From Hymenobacter ginkgonis (GTDB lineage: Bacteria; Bacteroidota; Bacteroidia; Cytophagales; Hymenobacteraceae), in assembly GCF_009755225.1 (NCBI RefSeq), contig NZ_WQKZ01000002.1, positions 1,240,001-1,304,000 of the forward strand: a DNA stretch of 64,000 bases, given 5' to 3'. Both the position numbers and the translations under genes were made by a program. The notes beneath the pieces are model-generated. The model was not told where the DNA came from. It did not search any database and saw only the letters and a list, made by a program, of their open reading frames with translations. Position 1 is the first letter of the stretch. The number at the start of each line of letters is the position of its first letter. This document shows positions 27,679-36,717 of the stretch, in pieces.

Positions 27679-30276
27679 GTGAATTTACTTATCGGAAATC
27701 TGGGTCAGGCCAGCGTAATCCTGGCATTCGTGGCGGCGGCGGTAGCTGCCTACGGCTATTTTCAGGCCGCACGAGGCCGGGCGCTGGGCGAGGCCGATGC
27801 GAGCTGGCTGCGGCTGGCGCGCGGCGCGTTTTTCGTGCACGGCGCGGCGGTGCTGGCGGTGGTAGGGTGTTTGTTCAACATCATCTACATGCACCGCTAC
27901 GAGTACTACTACGCTTGGTCGCACTCGTCAAACCACCTGCCCATCCACTTCATGATTTCCTGCTTCTGGGAAGGGCAGGAGGGGAGCTTTCTGCTCTGGA
28001 TATTCTGGCACGTGGTGCTGGGCCTGGGCATTATGAAGTTTAATAAGCAGTGGGAAGCGCCCGTGCTGGCTGTGTTTGCCACCGTGCAGGCCTTCTTGGT
28101 GAGCATGATATTGGGCGTGGTAGTGGCCGGTACGAAGATTGGCTCGTCGCCTTTCATCCTGGTGCGCGACTTCCTCACCGACCTGCCAGTGTGGAAAACC
28201 AACCCCAACTTCGTGCCTAAAGATGGCACCGGCCTCAACCCGCTGCTCCAGAACTACTGGATGGTGATTCACCCACCCACGTTATTCTTGGGCTTTGCGC
28301 TCACGCTGGTACCGTTTGCTTTTGCCATCGCCGGCCTTTGGAAAAAAGAGCTGACGAGCTGGGTGAAACCCGCTCTACCCTGGACCGCCTTTGGCGGCGC
28401 GGTGCTGGGCGTGGGCATCATGATGGGCGCTTACTGGGCCTACGAAACCCTCAACTTTGGCGGCTTCTGGAACTGGGACCCGGTGGAAAACGCCGTGTAC
28501 ATTCCGTGGTTGGTACTCATTGCGGCGCTGCATGGCATGGTGCTGTGGCAGCGGCGGCGCACGGGCTTGCGCACCGCGTTTACGCTGGTAGTGGCCACGT
28601 TTGTGCTCATTCTATACGCTACCTTCCTCACCCGCAGCGGCGTGCTAGGCAACGCTTCGGTACACTCGTTTACGGACTTAGGCCTCTCGGGCCAGCTGAT
28701 TATTTACCTGGCTTTCTTCTCAGTGGGCGCCATTGCGCTGCTCGCTTACCGCTGGAAATCCATTCCGATTTCGGAAAAAGAATTGACGGCTTACAGCCCC
28801 GAGCTATGGGTATTTATGGGCGCTACGGTGCTGTGCCTGGCGGCTTTTCAAGTAGTAGCTACTACCAGTATTCCGGTGTATAATGCCTTCCTGGGCTTTG
28901 TCGGCGTGAAGTCGAACATGGCGCTGCCCGCCGACCAGATTCAGCACTACACGCGCATTCAGCTGTGGGCGGGCGTGCTCATCGGCATTTTGTCGGGGGT
29001 AGCGCAAGTGCTGTGGTGGCAGGGCAAGAAAGACAAAGATTCGGTGCTGAATGCGCTGGCCGTGCCCACCATGCTGGCCCTGCTGGGTACGGCCCTCACG
29101 GTACTGCTGGTGCGCTATTTTGGGCACAGCATTACGCCGCCGTTTGTGGTGCTGCTGCTAGCTGGGTTGTTTGGCATCTTGGCCAACGTGACGACGCTGC
29201 TTGGCTTATGGCGGCGAGGCGTCACGCTTTCGGGCGGGGCGGTATCGCACTTGGGCATTGCGCTCATGTTGCTCGGCATCTTGGCGTCGGCGGGCTATTC
29301 CAATACCATTTCGCGCAATGTGAGCGGCAAACTCATTTCGCGCGAGATGTCGGACACTGATAATGAAAACAACGTACTGCTGTGGCGCAATGAAACCGGT
29401 GCCATGAACGGCTACGATGTTACTTATACCGGCCAGTACCTCGATGTGCCCGGCGTGCCCGACTACGTAAATACCCAGCTACTCTACCGCACCGACGACG
29501 AGTACCGCGCCGTGGCACGAGCTGATATTAAAGGCGGCGATAAAGTGTATTTCCACACCGGTGACACCCTTGAAATTCGCCCTGAGAACACCTATTACCG
29601 CGTTAATTACGAGGATAAGAAATCAGGGCAGAAGTTCACGCTCTACCCCCGCGCCCAGGTGAATGAGGAGATGGGTGGCCTGCTGGCCTCGCCCGCTTTG
29701 CAGCGCTTCTGGGACCACGACATCTATTCGCACATTTCGTCGGTGCCCGACCCGCGTAAGGAAACGCCCTGGAGCCCGGCCATCCCGCACGAGCTGGCAG
29801 TGGGCGATACGCTGTTTTTGAATGACTACTTCGCCGTGTTCCGCGCCATCGAGCAAGCGCACGACGTGCCCGGCGTGAAGTTGCAAGAAGGTGACATTGC
29901 CCTGCAAGCCGACATGATTATCACCGGCGAGAAGGGCCGCGAATACCATGCCCATCCGGTTTTCTTGCTGCGTGACCGCCAGGTGGGCCACGTGCCCGAA
30001 GAAGTGGAAGACCTGGGCCTGCGCATCACCCTCGACCAGATTGACCCCGTGAAAGGCAAATTCACTTTTGCCATTAGCACCACGGCCAAGGACTACATCA
30101 TCTTGAAAGCCACTGAAAAGCCTTTCATCAACCTACTGTGGGGCGGCACGCTGCTCATGGGCTTCGGCCTCTTGCTGAGTATGCGCCAGCGGCGGGCCGC
30201 TGGGCGCACCGCAACCGCGCCTACCCCTGCTTCGAACGCCGGGCGCGCCGGGGCTGCTCGCCCGCAGGTAGCGTAG
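27679..30276 (+). CDS. ccmF: Heme lyase CcmF
   Basis: 865-residue polytopic membrane protein that attaches heme from CcmE to apocytochromes c. It contains the conserved WWD segment GGFWNWDPVENAVYIPWL (about residues 261-278), the early GQEGSFLLWIFWHVVLG and the motif VIHPPTLFLGF. About a dozen membrane segments are followed by a long periplasmic domain and a last membrane segment (LLWGGTLLMGFGLLLSM). The GTG start fits the promoter at 27650. No CcmH gene is nearby, consistent with system I*. Confidence 0.97.
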   Translation: MNLLIGNLGQASVILAFVAAAVAAYGYFQAARGRALGEADASWLRLARGAFFVHGAAVLAVVGCLFNIIYMHRYEYYYAWSHSSNHLPIHFMISCFWEGQEGSFLLWIFWHVVLGLGIMKFNKQWEAPVLAVFATVQAFLVSMILGVVVAGTKIGSSPFILVRDFLTDLPVWKTNPNFVPKDGTGLNPLLQNYWMVIHPPTLFLGFALTLVPFAFAIAGLWKKELTSWVKPALPWTAFGGAVLGVGIMMGAYWAYETLNFGGFWNWDPVENAVYIPWLVLIAALHGMVLWQRRRTGLRTAFTLVVATFVLILYATFLTRSGVLGNASVHSFTDLGLSGQLIIYLAFFSVGAIALLAYRWKSIPISEKELTAYSPELWVFMGATVLCLAAFQVVATTSIPVYNAFLGFVGVKSNMALPADQIQHYTRIQLWAGVLIGILSGVAQVLWWQGKKDKDSVLNALAVPTMLALLGTALTVLLVRYFGHSITPPFVVLLLAGLFGILANVTTLLGLWRRGVTLSGGAVSHLGIALMLLGILASAGYSNTISRNVSGKLISREMSDTDNENNVLLWRNETGAMNGYDVTYTGQYLDVPGVPDYVNTQLLYRTDDEYRAVARADIKGGDKVYFHTGDTLEIRPENTYYRVNYEDKKSGQKFTLYPRAQVNEEMGGLLASPALQRFWDHDIYSHISSVPDPRKETPWSPAIPHELAVGDTLFLNDYFAVFRAIEQAHDVPGVKLQEGDIALQADMIITGEKGREYHAHPVFLLRDRQVGHVPEEVEDLGLRITLDQIDPVKGKFTFAISTTAKDYIILKATEKPFINLLWGGTLLMGFGLLLSMRQRRAAGRTATAPTPASNAGRAGAARPQVA

Positions 30277-30295
30277 GGTTCGTTTTTAAGCTAAC

Positions 30296-30341
30296 GGCCG
30301 ACTGGTTGCCCGCTTGCTGCGGGCAGCCAGTCGGCCTTTTT
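30296..30341 (+). terminator. Strong terminator after ccmF
   Basis: A perfect 18-base stem (GGCCGACTGGTTGCCCGC with its complement) around a five-base loop, followed by TTTTT. It lies 20 bases after the ccmF stop. Confidence 0.93.
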
Positions 30342-30379
30342 GTGAGGGGTAGGGGCTGGATAATTAACCACACTTGCTG

Positions 30380-30488
30380 AAAAAAAGCGTGCTGCGGAGT
30401 TGGTCGAAGCACCTCTACCACGCCGCTGGGTACTTAACCCTAACGACGTGATAGAGATGCTTTGACCAACTCCGCAGCACGCTTTTTT
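30380..30488. repeat. Long inverted repeat, diverged family A copy 4
   Basis: The outer arms (AAAAAAGCGTGCTGCGGAGT... and ...ACTCCGCAGCACGCTTTTTT) differ from the other copies but still pair. The inner GAAGCACCTCTACC/ATAGAGATGCTTT core is recognisably the same. It may also act as a terminator because of its T run. Confidence 0.8.
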
Positions 30489-30581
30489 GGTGACCTAAAT
30501 AACTTCTATTAAGGGTCCCGTACCTTGAGTGAGGGGGTAGGGACTCGCCTATGAGCGCCCAGCAGCTTATTTACCCCCAAC

Positions 30582-30612
30582 AAAAAAGGCCACCCCAGCG
30601 GGGTGGCCTTTT
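30582..30612 (-). terminator. Terminator after the large type IX cargo gene
   Basis: A GC-rich stem (AAAAGGCCACCCC with its complement) lies 25 bases past the minus-strand stop, with a T run on that strand. With the items at 30296 and 30380 it accounts for the 30277-30636 spacer. Confidence 0.85.
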
Positions 30613-30636
30613 GAGCAGAAAGACAAGCCGAAAAGC

Positions 30637-33369
30637 TTATTTCACGATGCTTACCTGGCGGGTGAGGTACTGGTCGCCCGTACGCACCTGGAGGTGGTAG
30701 ATGCCGGCTGCCAGGGTGCTCAAGTCTAGGGTATTGGTGTAGTTGTCGCGGGCCGAGCCCGTGTACACGCGCTGGCCGAGGGTGTTAGTCACCGTTACGT
30801 CGAGGGCACCTTTGGCGTTAGCGCCGTGGATTTCGAGGTCGAATACGCCCGTGGTCGAAGGGTTCGGGAACACGGTGATGGCACGCATCAGAACTTCCGA
30901 AGTAGCCAGCACGGTGCTGATGCTCAAGTCATCTACGTAGAGGTTGCCCTGGTTAGCATCGCTGATGGCGTGGAAACCAATGAACTGGTTGCCAGCGGCA
31001 GGCTGCAATACTGCTACGGCTGGGGTAGAAGCACCATTGGCCAACTGGTACGACGTGTTGGTGATGTTGTTGTTGGTGTAGAGCGTGTTAGTCATGCCTG
31101 CCGCCGTAGCAGCAGTACCCGACTTCACCTCCAGCTTTTCGATGTAGGTCGAAGGGCTGTTGGCGATACCCTCGCCGCGGTAGCGGAAAGCCAGCTGGTA
31201 GCGCGTGCCAGCCGTGGTAGCCAGCGGCGGGGTGAAAAACCAATCGTTGGCCACCGGGCTAGTGGGGAACGAGCTGGTGTAGCGCATGCTGTTCACGCCC
31301 GAGTTGGGCGCCGCTTTCGAAATGGCCCAGGTAGCGCCGTCGGCATTCGCATCAAGCACCGTTACGCCGCAGGGTAGGAGCTGGCCCGTGGGCAGCGTGT
31401 CGAAGTTCAGGCTGTAGGGGAAGCCTGTAACTGCCACCGTGGGGTCGCAGGCCGTGGTGAAGCCAACGGCCGCCGTAAACAAGCTAAAGCCGCTGGTGGT
31501 GCAGGTGCTGCGCACATACACCTGGTAAGCGCTCGAGGAGGCGAGGCCAGTCAGCGTGACCGGCGACGTAGTGGCCGTTACCGTCGTGCCGCTCGTGGCG
31601 GGGTTAAAGCCAATAGGGCCGTACACAATCTGGTAGCTCGTGCTGCCGCTGGCAGCGGGCGTGAAGGTGATGGTAGCAGTAGTAGTGGTGAGGTTGCTAA
31701 CTGCCACGGCAGTAGGCGCGGTGCAGCCCGGCGTAATGGTGCCAAACTCAATGGCTAAGCGCGTACGCAGCGAGGTATTGTTTACCGAAGTCCAAGCCGT
31801 GGCGCCGTCCAGCGAATAGTAGTAGGTAGCGGTACGCAGCGGGTCTTCCGTCTGATAATTCAGGCTAGGGTTGTTGTCCAACTCTTTCACACCGATGTAG
31901 AATGCCGCGGGCACTTGCACGTTTGGAATAGCAATAGTGGGCGTGCTGGCCGCTGCTGTCCGGTTCTGCGTGGGCGAGGTGTACAGGATGTTGCCGGGGA
32001 TGCCGCCGGTGCCGGTAGCATCGTACAGCACTACTTGGTAGTTGGTGCTAGCAAACGTGCTAGCCGAGAAATTGAGCACTACATCCGAAATAGTCGTGGC
32101 GGCCGACAGCGTGTACTTAGCTGCCAGGGCACCGCCAGGCTGGCCTACCCCCACCGAACCGTCAAAGGTGCCGTTCGGGTCTGTATACGAAATGCGGTTG
32201 GTAGTTACTACCTGGCCGTAGCTGGCCGTGTTGTTAGCCGTGTTGTCATCGGCGGGCAGGCTCACCGTCACCGTGTTGGTGCCTACCGCTAGCGTAGCGG
32301 GGTAGCTGGCAAACGTGACGGTGGTCGAAGCCCCGGCAGCCAGGGTAGCAATCGTTTTAGTGTCGGTAAAGGTGTTAGCGCCTGTCACGTTCAGGGTTGC
32401 CACCAGGTTGGTGCGCGCCGTGGTGCCCACGTTGGTGATAACCGTGCGCACGGCATGGGGCAGTGCGGCAGGGGTAGCAATTTCACCGTAGGTATAAATC
32501 GCAGCCACCGAAGCATCGTTCGGCAGAGCCGTGCGGAAACGGTACGTGCGCCCAGGGTCGGGGCCAGCGGTGCGGCGGTAGTTGTGCGTGCTGGTGCCGT
32601 ACTGGCCCGTGATGAACGTGGTAGTAGACCAAGCCGCCGCCGACGACGTTTTATTCGCCAGCACATCCTGGCCGCTTGCGCTACCCGAACCTTTGATACC
32701 AACCGTCGGGTAACGGGCAATATCGGTGCCCGTAGTGGCCGGAGTAGCCGTACCGTACACAAACTCAATATAGTTGGTCGTCTGGTACAGCTTTACTTGA
32801 AACGTAAAGTTGTCGTACTGCGCCGAGCTGCCGCCCGTTTTGTCGCGCACGTTTTTCCACTGAATAGTGCACACCTGGTTAGGGGCGGTACCGGTGGTTG
32901 TAACGCGGTATTCGGCGCCGCCCGTACCCGTACCCGACTCTAGGTCGAAGTTGAACGGCATCAGCAAATTCACATCGGCCGCTGCGGTGCTCGATACTGG
33001 GTCAACCCCCGTAGCCTGCCCGTTTTCGTACTGCGCAAACAAATTAGCTGCCGAAGGCGCATCAGCTCCCAGGCGAATAAGGCCATTCGTGTTCAGAACA
33101 AATTGCGAAAATGTAGCGCCGTTGTACGAAAAATTAAAGCCAATTGGCTGGGCCGCCGAGTTAGCATCGTCCGTGCTAGTAGTCGTGATAACGGTGCCCG
33201 TAGCAGCCAGGTCGGTAAAGGTGCCGGCCACATTCTGCGCCGCGAAAGCTGTATAGTTCAGGGTTTGCGCCTGAGCTGCTACCGTAGCCCCACCGACCAG
33301 CAAAGCCGTCAGGCCGAGTTGGCGCAACTGCCGGCTTAGTGTACTACCCCGAGTGTAAGATTGCATCAT
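30637..33369 (-). CDS. Large secreted protein with fibronectin III domain and type IX sorting domain
   Basis: 910 residues. A signal peptide (ending ATVAAQAQ) is followed by an N-terminal lectin/jelly-roll-like beta domain (GFNFSYNGATFSQFVLNTNG, and NYIEFVYG), a CARDB-like domain (TVITNVGTTARTNLVATLNV), a second beta domain, a fibronectin type III unit at about 560-650 (PTAVAVSNLTTTTATITFTP, SSSAYQVYVRSTC), a carbohydrate-binding-like region, and a C-terminal sorting domain (ITVFPNPSTTGVFDLEI, AAGIYHLQVRTGDQY). The sorting domain indicates export by the type IX system. The composition is Thr/Ser/Ala-rich. The binding target is unknown. Confidence 0.9.
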   Translation of the reverse strand: MMQSYTRGSTLSRQLRQLGLTALLVGGATVAAQAQTLNYTAFAAQNVAGTFTDLAATGTVITTTSTDDANSAAQPIGFNFSYNGATFSQFVLNTNGLIRLGADAPSAANLFAQYENGQATGVDPVSSTAAADVNLLMPFNFDLESGTGTGGAEYRVTTTGTAPNQVCTIQWKNVRDKTGGSSAQYDNFTFQVKLYQTTNYIEFVYGTATPATTGTDIARYPTVGIKGSGSASGQDVLANKTSSAAAWSTTTFITGQYGTSTHNYRRTAGPDPGRTYRFRTALPNDASVAAIYTYGEIATPAALPHAVRTVITNVGTTARTNLVATLNVTGANTFTDTKTIATLAAGASTTVTFASYPATLAVGTNTVTVSLPADDNTANNTASYGQVVTTNRISYTDPNGTFDGSVGVGQPGGALAAKYTLSAATTISDVVLNFSASTFASTNYQVVLYDATGTGGIPGNILYTSPTQNRTAAASTPTIAIPNVQVPAAFYIGVKELDNNPSLNYQTEDPLRTATYYYSLDGATAWTSVNNTSLRTRLAIEFGTITPGCTAPTAVAVSNLTTTTATITFTPAASGSTSYQIVYGPIGFNPATSGTTVTATTSPVTLTGLASSSAYQVYVRSTCTTSGFSLFTAAVGFTTACDPTVAVTGFPYSLNFDTLPTGQLLPCGVTVLDANADGATWAISKAAPNSGVNSMRYTSSFPTSPVANDWFFTPPLATTAGTRYQLAFRYRGEGIANSPSTYIEKLEVKSGTAATAAGMTNTLYTNNNITNTSYQLANGASTPAVAVLQPAAGNQFIGFHAISDANQGNLYVDDLSISTVLATSEVLMRAITVFPNPSTTGVFDLEIHGANAKGALDVTVTNTLGQRVYTGSARDNYTNTLDLSTLAAGIYHLQVRTGDQYLTRQVSIVK

Positions 33370-33582
33370 GTAGAAGAGGTAAAGAGAGGAGGAAAAATGG
33401 TTGAAAATGAAAGGAAGATAACCAGTTGTTTAAGGCTTCCCTCGGGATTAATGAGGAAAGGATAAATTCATTTCGGCTTACAAGATGCTACATTTTCGAT
33501 AAACTTTTGTGTTAGTAAAGTCGAGCTACGGGATTTAGTGGGAGCTTTGGCCCGTCTTTGCCCTGCTGCTGGCAGTCAACTT

Positions 33583-34398
33583 ATGTCTCAGTCCAACTTT
33601 TCGGCCTTGCGCATTGGCCTGTTTGGGGCCGGCCGGGTAGCCTCGGCAGTAGGGCCCGCGCTGGCGGCGGCCGGGCACCAGGTGGTCTTTGTAGCCAGCC
33701 GCACGCCCGGCCCCGCGGCCGCGCTGGCTGCGCGCTTGCCAGGCTGCGTGGCCCTACCCCCTGCTGCTGCCCCGCTTCCCGCCGCTGTGTACCTGCTGGC
33801 CGTGCCCGATGCGGCCGTGCCCAGCCTGCTAGCTGCCACGCCCTGGCCAGTGGGGGCCGTGGTAGTGCACTTGGCTGGGGCCTTGCCGCTGGCAGTATTT
33901 GCCACCCAGCCCAGCGTGCGCGGCGGTGTGCTCTACCCCCTCCAAACTTTTAGCCCCGGCCGGGTTATCGACTGGGCCACGGTGCCGCTTTTTATAGAAG
34001 CCGCCGACCTTGGCACCGAGGCGCTGCTACTGGGCCTGGCCCGCAGCCTCAGCCCCAAGGCGGCGATGCTAGACTCGGTGCAGCGGCTGCACCTGCACTT
34101 GGCGGCGGTGCTAGCCAGCAACTTTACCAACCACCTGCTGGGCCTGGCCCAAACAATAGTGGCCGAAGCCGGCTTATCGTTTGAGTTGCTACACCCCCTC
34201 GTGCGCGAAACAATAGATAAGGCCCTGGCGGCGCAGCCCTCAGCTTTTGCTGTGCAAACTGGCCCAGCCGTGCGCCACGATGCGCCTACCCTGGCAGCCC
34301 ACGCGGCGGCCTTGGCGGCGCACCCGGCCTGGCAGGCGTTGTATGCGCAGCTAACGGCCAGCATCCAGGCCCAAGCCGGGCTGCCGCGCGCTGCCTAA
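33583..34398 (+). CDS. Rossmann-fold protein with DUF2520 domain
   Basis: 271 residues. The N-terminal NAD(P)-binding fold reads LRIGLFGAGRVASAVGPALA. The C-terminal helical DUF2520 domain contains LASNFTNHLLGLAQTIV, ELLHPLVRETIDKAL and QTGPAVRHDAPTL. The architecture is that of a small dehydrogenase related to pyrroline-5-carboxylate reductase/ProC-like proteins; the substrate is not established. The start is the ATG at 33583. The ferredoxin gene begins within a few bases of its stop. Confidence 0.88.
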   Translation: MSQSNFSALRIGLFGAGRVASAVGPALAAAGHQVVFVASRTPGPAAALAARLPGCVALPPAAAPLPAAVYLLAVPDAAVPSLLAATPWPVGAVVVHLAGALPLAVFATQPSVRGGVLYPLQTFSPGRVIDWATVPLFIEAADLGTEALLLGLARSLSPKAAMLDSVQRLHLHLAAVLASNFTNHLLGLAQTIVAEAGLSFELLHPLVRETIDKALAAQPSAFAVQTGPAVRHDAPTLAAHAAALAAHPAWQALYAQLTASIQAQAGLPRAA

Positions 34399-34403
34399 CT
34401 TTG
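34396..34403 (+). promoter_or_regulatory. -7 box (TAACTTTG) at the ferredoxin start
   Basis: TAACTTTG matches TAnnTTTG and overlaps the GTG called as the ferredoxin start. If it is used, transcription begins near 34410 and translation probably begins at the TTG at 34442. Confidence 0.5.
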
Positions 34404-34771
34404 TGCTCTTCAATTCGGCCCCAGCGGCCCCCTTTATTTTGTTGCCCTCTACTATCATTTTTCAGTTTCAGGATGGCCAGCCCGCCCAGACGCACGTCGG
34501 GGCCAGCGGCGAATCCGTACTCGACGTGGCCCTCAACAATGGCATTCAGCTGCAGCACAACTGCGGCGGGGTGTGCGGCTGCAGCACGTGCCACGTCTAC
34601 ATCGACCGCGGTGGCAACGAGCTACCCGAGATTTCGGATAAGGAAGAAGACTTCATCGACCGGGCCATCAACCCGCGCATCAACTCGCGCTTGGCTTGTC
34701 AGTGCGTGCTGCCCAATGCCTCCCTCGAAGTAGTCGTGACCCTACCCCCCCAACACTTCTTGGGCCACTAA
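34403..34771 (+). CDS. fdx: Adrenodoxin-type [2Fe-2S] ferredoxin
   Basis: 122 residues (about 109 if the TTG at 34442 is used, giving MPSTIIFQFQDGQ). The four cluster ligands are visible as Cys54, Cys60, Cys63 (CGGVCGCSTC) and Cys99 (RLACQC), with the spacing of the Isc-type ferredoxins that donate electrons to iron-sulfur cluster assembly. iscX follows at 34906 on the same strand, which supports an Isc role. Small, acidic and soluble. Confidence 0.93.
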   Translation: MLFNSAPAAPFILLPSTIIFQFQDGQPAQTHVGASGESVLDVALNNGIQLQHNCGGVCGCSTCHVYIDRGGNELPEISDKEEDFIDRAINPRINSRLACQCVLPNASLEVVVTLPPQHFLGH

Positions 34772-34786
34772 TACAGAATTGTGAAT

Positions 34787-34880
34787 TAGAAATCATGCCT
34801 TAGGAGGTCGGTAGCAAAGAGCAGCTAGGCTGTTGTTAGAGCTGCCACTCAGCATGACAGGTTTCGATTCATGATTTCTA
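34787..34880. repeat. Degenerate inverted repeat between fdx and iscX
   Basis: The ends TAGAAATCATG and CATGATTTCTA are complementary, and the interior keeps CTCAGCATGACAG, which resembles the family A arm. It is probably a decayed copy. Confidence 0.45.
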
Positions 34881-34905
34881 CTGCATACTTCATAATTTAA
34901 AAAAG

Positions 34906-35142
34906 ATGAACCACTACGAGCCGCCTATTGAGTGGGCCGACCACGAGGACGTTGCCATTGCGCTCTACGAAAAATTTGGCGATGACTTCACGGAAGCCAA
35001 AATCTACCGCATTCGCTTTACGGAACTGCTGGAATGGGTGCTGACGCTGCCCAACTTTGCGGGCACCCGCGAGCAATCTACCGAAGGCCACTTAGAGCAA
35101 ATCCAAGCTAAGTGGGTGTATGAGTGGCGCGACCACCAATAA
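34906..35142 (+). CDS. iscX: Iron-sulfur assembly protein IscX
   Basis: 78-residue acidic protein matching IscX (YfhJ) over its full length: PPIEWADHEDVAIALYEKFG, then KIYRIRFTELLEWVLTLPNF and a C-terminal EGHLEQIQAKWVYEW. IscX binds IscS and iron and tunes cluster assembly. It lies downstream of the ferredoxin, separated by a short spacer with a decayed inverted repeat. The start ATG is unambiguous. Confidence 0.95.
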   Translation: MNHYEPPIEWADHEDVAIALYEKFGDDFTEAKIYRIRFTELLEWVLTLPNFAGTREQSTEGHLEQIQAKWVYEWRDHQ

Positions 35143-35270
35143 GTGCTTACTTTGCGGGCCGGCTCAACCTCGGGGCGACCTGCTCCGTATGAACAAAGCC
35201 GGCGGAGTTGCTTTTTAAACTTTATAGGAAGTGGCTGCACCAATCGTTGCTAATTTTTTTTTGCCAAGAC

Positions 35271-35465
35271 ATGAAAACGGGGACCGTAAAATTCTTTAAC
35301 GAAGCCAAGGGCTTCGGCTTTATTACCGACGACGCTACGCAGCAGGACTTCTTTGTGCACATCACCGGCCTTAATGGTGGGCAGATTCAGCAGAACGACC
35401 GGGTAGAGTTTGACACCGAAGAAGGCCGCAAAGGCGTTAATGCCGTGAATGTGAAGCGCGTATAA
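35271..35465 (+). CDS. Cold-shock domain protein (CspA family)
   Basis: 64 residues, one cold-shock domain binding single-stranded RNA and DNA. RNP1 is KGFGFIT (residues 13-19) and RNP2 is FFVHIT (27-32), with N-terminal KTGTVKFFNEA. The longer frame upstream is rejected. A promoter-like TACTTTG at 35148 lies about 115 bases upstream, so the mRNA may have the long leader typical of cold-shock genes. Confidence 0.95.
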   Translation: MKTGTVKFFNEAKGFGFITDDATQQDFFVHITGLNGGQIQQNDRVEFDTEEGRKGVNAVNVKRV

Positions 35466-35497
35466 GTACGCTTTCAATCGACCTGATTAGTATCTAG

Positions 35498-35527
35498 CGT
35501 CCCTTCCGGCCACCGGGAGGGACGTTT
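35498..35527 (+). terminator. Terminator after the cold-shock gene
   Basis: Stem CGTCCCT/AGGGACG with additional CCGG pairing inside, followed by TTT, about 35 bases after the stop. Confidence 0.75.
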
Positions 35528-35557
35528 GCGTTGGAGCGGTATGGGCGCGGCAGCCCG

Positions 35558-35565
35558 TACCTTCG
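35558..35565 (+). promoter_or_regulatory. -7-like box (TACCTTCG) upstream of the UbiA gene
   Basis: TACCTTCG differs from TAnnTTTG at one position and lies 20 bases before the ATG at 35586. Confidence 0.4.
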
Positions 35566-35585
35566 GCGAAGCGACTGCTTTTGCC

Positions 35586-36533
35586 ATGCCTACTACCGTG
35601 CCGCCCATGCCTACCCCCCTTACCCCCGACGAGGATGGTGAGCACTCGGTGCTGGCCGGGCCGGGCCGGGGCCAGCAGTTGGCGCGGGCCATTCCGAAGC
35701 TGGTGCGCTGGCCCAACCTAGCCATTATGCTCCTGAGCTTGGTGCTGGTGCGGGGGCCGCTGTTGCAGCCCTTGCTGCCCCTGAGCCAGTCGTTGCTGTC
35801 GCTACGGTTTGGCCTGTTGGTACTGGCCGCGCTGCTGGTGGCCGCGGCCGGCTACATTATCAACGACTATTACGACGTTAAAATAGACGCCATCAACCGG
35901 CCCGACCGACTGGTAGTGGGGCGCCTAGTGCGCCGCCGCCACGCCATGCTAGCCCACCTCGTGCTGAGTGGGGTAGGGGTGGGGCTGGCGGCAGTGCTGT
36001 CGCCGCTGCTGGGGCTGGTTACGCTGGGCGCGGCGCTGCTGCTGTGGGGCTATTCGGCGCGCTTCAAGCGGCTGCCGCTGGTGGGCAATATGAGCATTGG
36101 CGTGCTCACGGCGGCGCTAGTGCTGCTGCCCGAGTTGCAATTGCTCACGGGCCGCCGAGCCGTGTGGGCGTATGCGCTGGCTGCCTTTCTGCTCACGGTG
36201 GTGCGCGAAATCGTGAAAGATATTGAGGACATGCGCGGCGATGCCCAGCACGGCTGCCACACACTGCCGCTCGTGTGGGGCATGGTGCGCAGTAAGTGGG
36301 TAGCCGGTGTATTCTTAGTCAGCCTAGCGGCGCTAGTGCTGGGGGTAGTAGAGCCGCTGCTAGCTACCGGGCGCGGGGCGCTGGTAGTGTGGCTGCTGGT
36401 GCTGGTGCTAGGGCCGCTGGGCTGGCTAGCTCACCTGCTGGTGGGCGCCGACCGCCGTCGCCACTTTCGGCAGCTAAGCACCTGGTGCAAGGGCATTATG
36501 CTAGCCGGGGTTTTGAGTATGCTCTTGGCCTAG
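35586..36533 (+). CDS. UbiA-family prenyltransferase
   Basis: 315-residue integral membrane protein. Both Asp-rich motifs that bind the prenyl diphosphate are present: NDYYDVKIDAINRPDR and DIEDMRGDAQHGCHTLPL. It is closest in pattern to (S)-3-O-geranylgeranylglyceryl phosphate synthase/4-hydroxybenzoate-type UbiA members found in Bacteroidota; the acceptor is unknown. The ATG at 35586 is chosen because it lies just after a -7-like box and gives a start of ordinary composition. ATG at 35541 or TTG at 35526 are possible alternatives. Confidence 0.88.
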   Translation: MPTTVPPMPTPLTPDEDGEHSVLAGPGRGQQLARAIPKLVRWPNLAIMLLSLVLVRGPLLQPLLPLSQSLLSLRFGLLVLAALLVAAAGYIINDYYDVKIDAINRPDRLVVGRLVRRRHAMLAHLVLSGVGVGLAAVLSPLLGLVTLGAALLLWGYSARFKRLPLVGNMSIGVLTAALVLLPELQLLTGRRAVWAYALAAFLLTVVREIVKDIEDMRGDAQHGCHTLPLVWGMVRSKWVAGVFLVSLAALVLGVVEPLLATGRGALVVWLLVLVLGPLGWLAHLLVGADRRRHFRQLSTWCKGIMLAGVLSMLLA

Positions 36534-36717
36534 AAGCCATTAAAAATCTGTTTCGGGGTAGCAGGGCTTAAGCCGCTGCCGAGGGTATCGAATAAGCGCT
36601 GCCGTAGCTGCGGGGTAAGAATAACCTTTTGCCTTCACCGCTGCTTCACTTATTTATCCAACCGTGCTAGGGTAAAATCCGTTGAGGCCGGTAATCCCTC
36701 CTTTATTTTCAGTTTAT

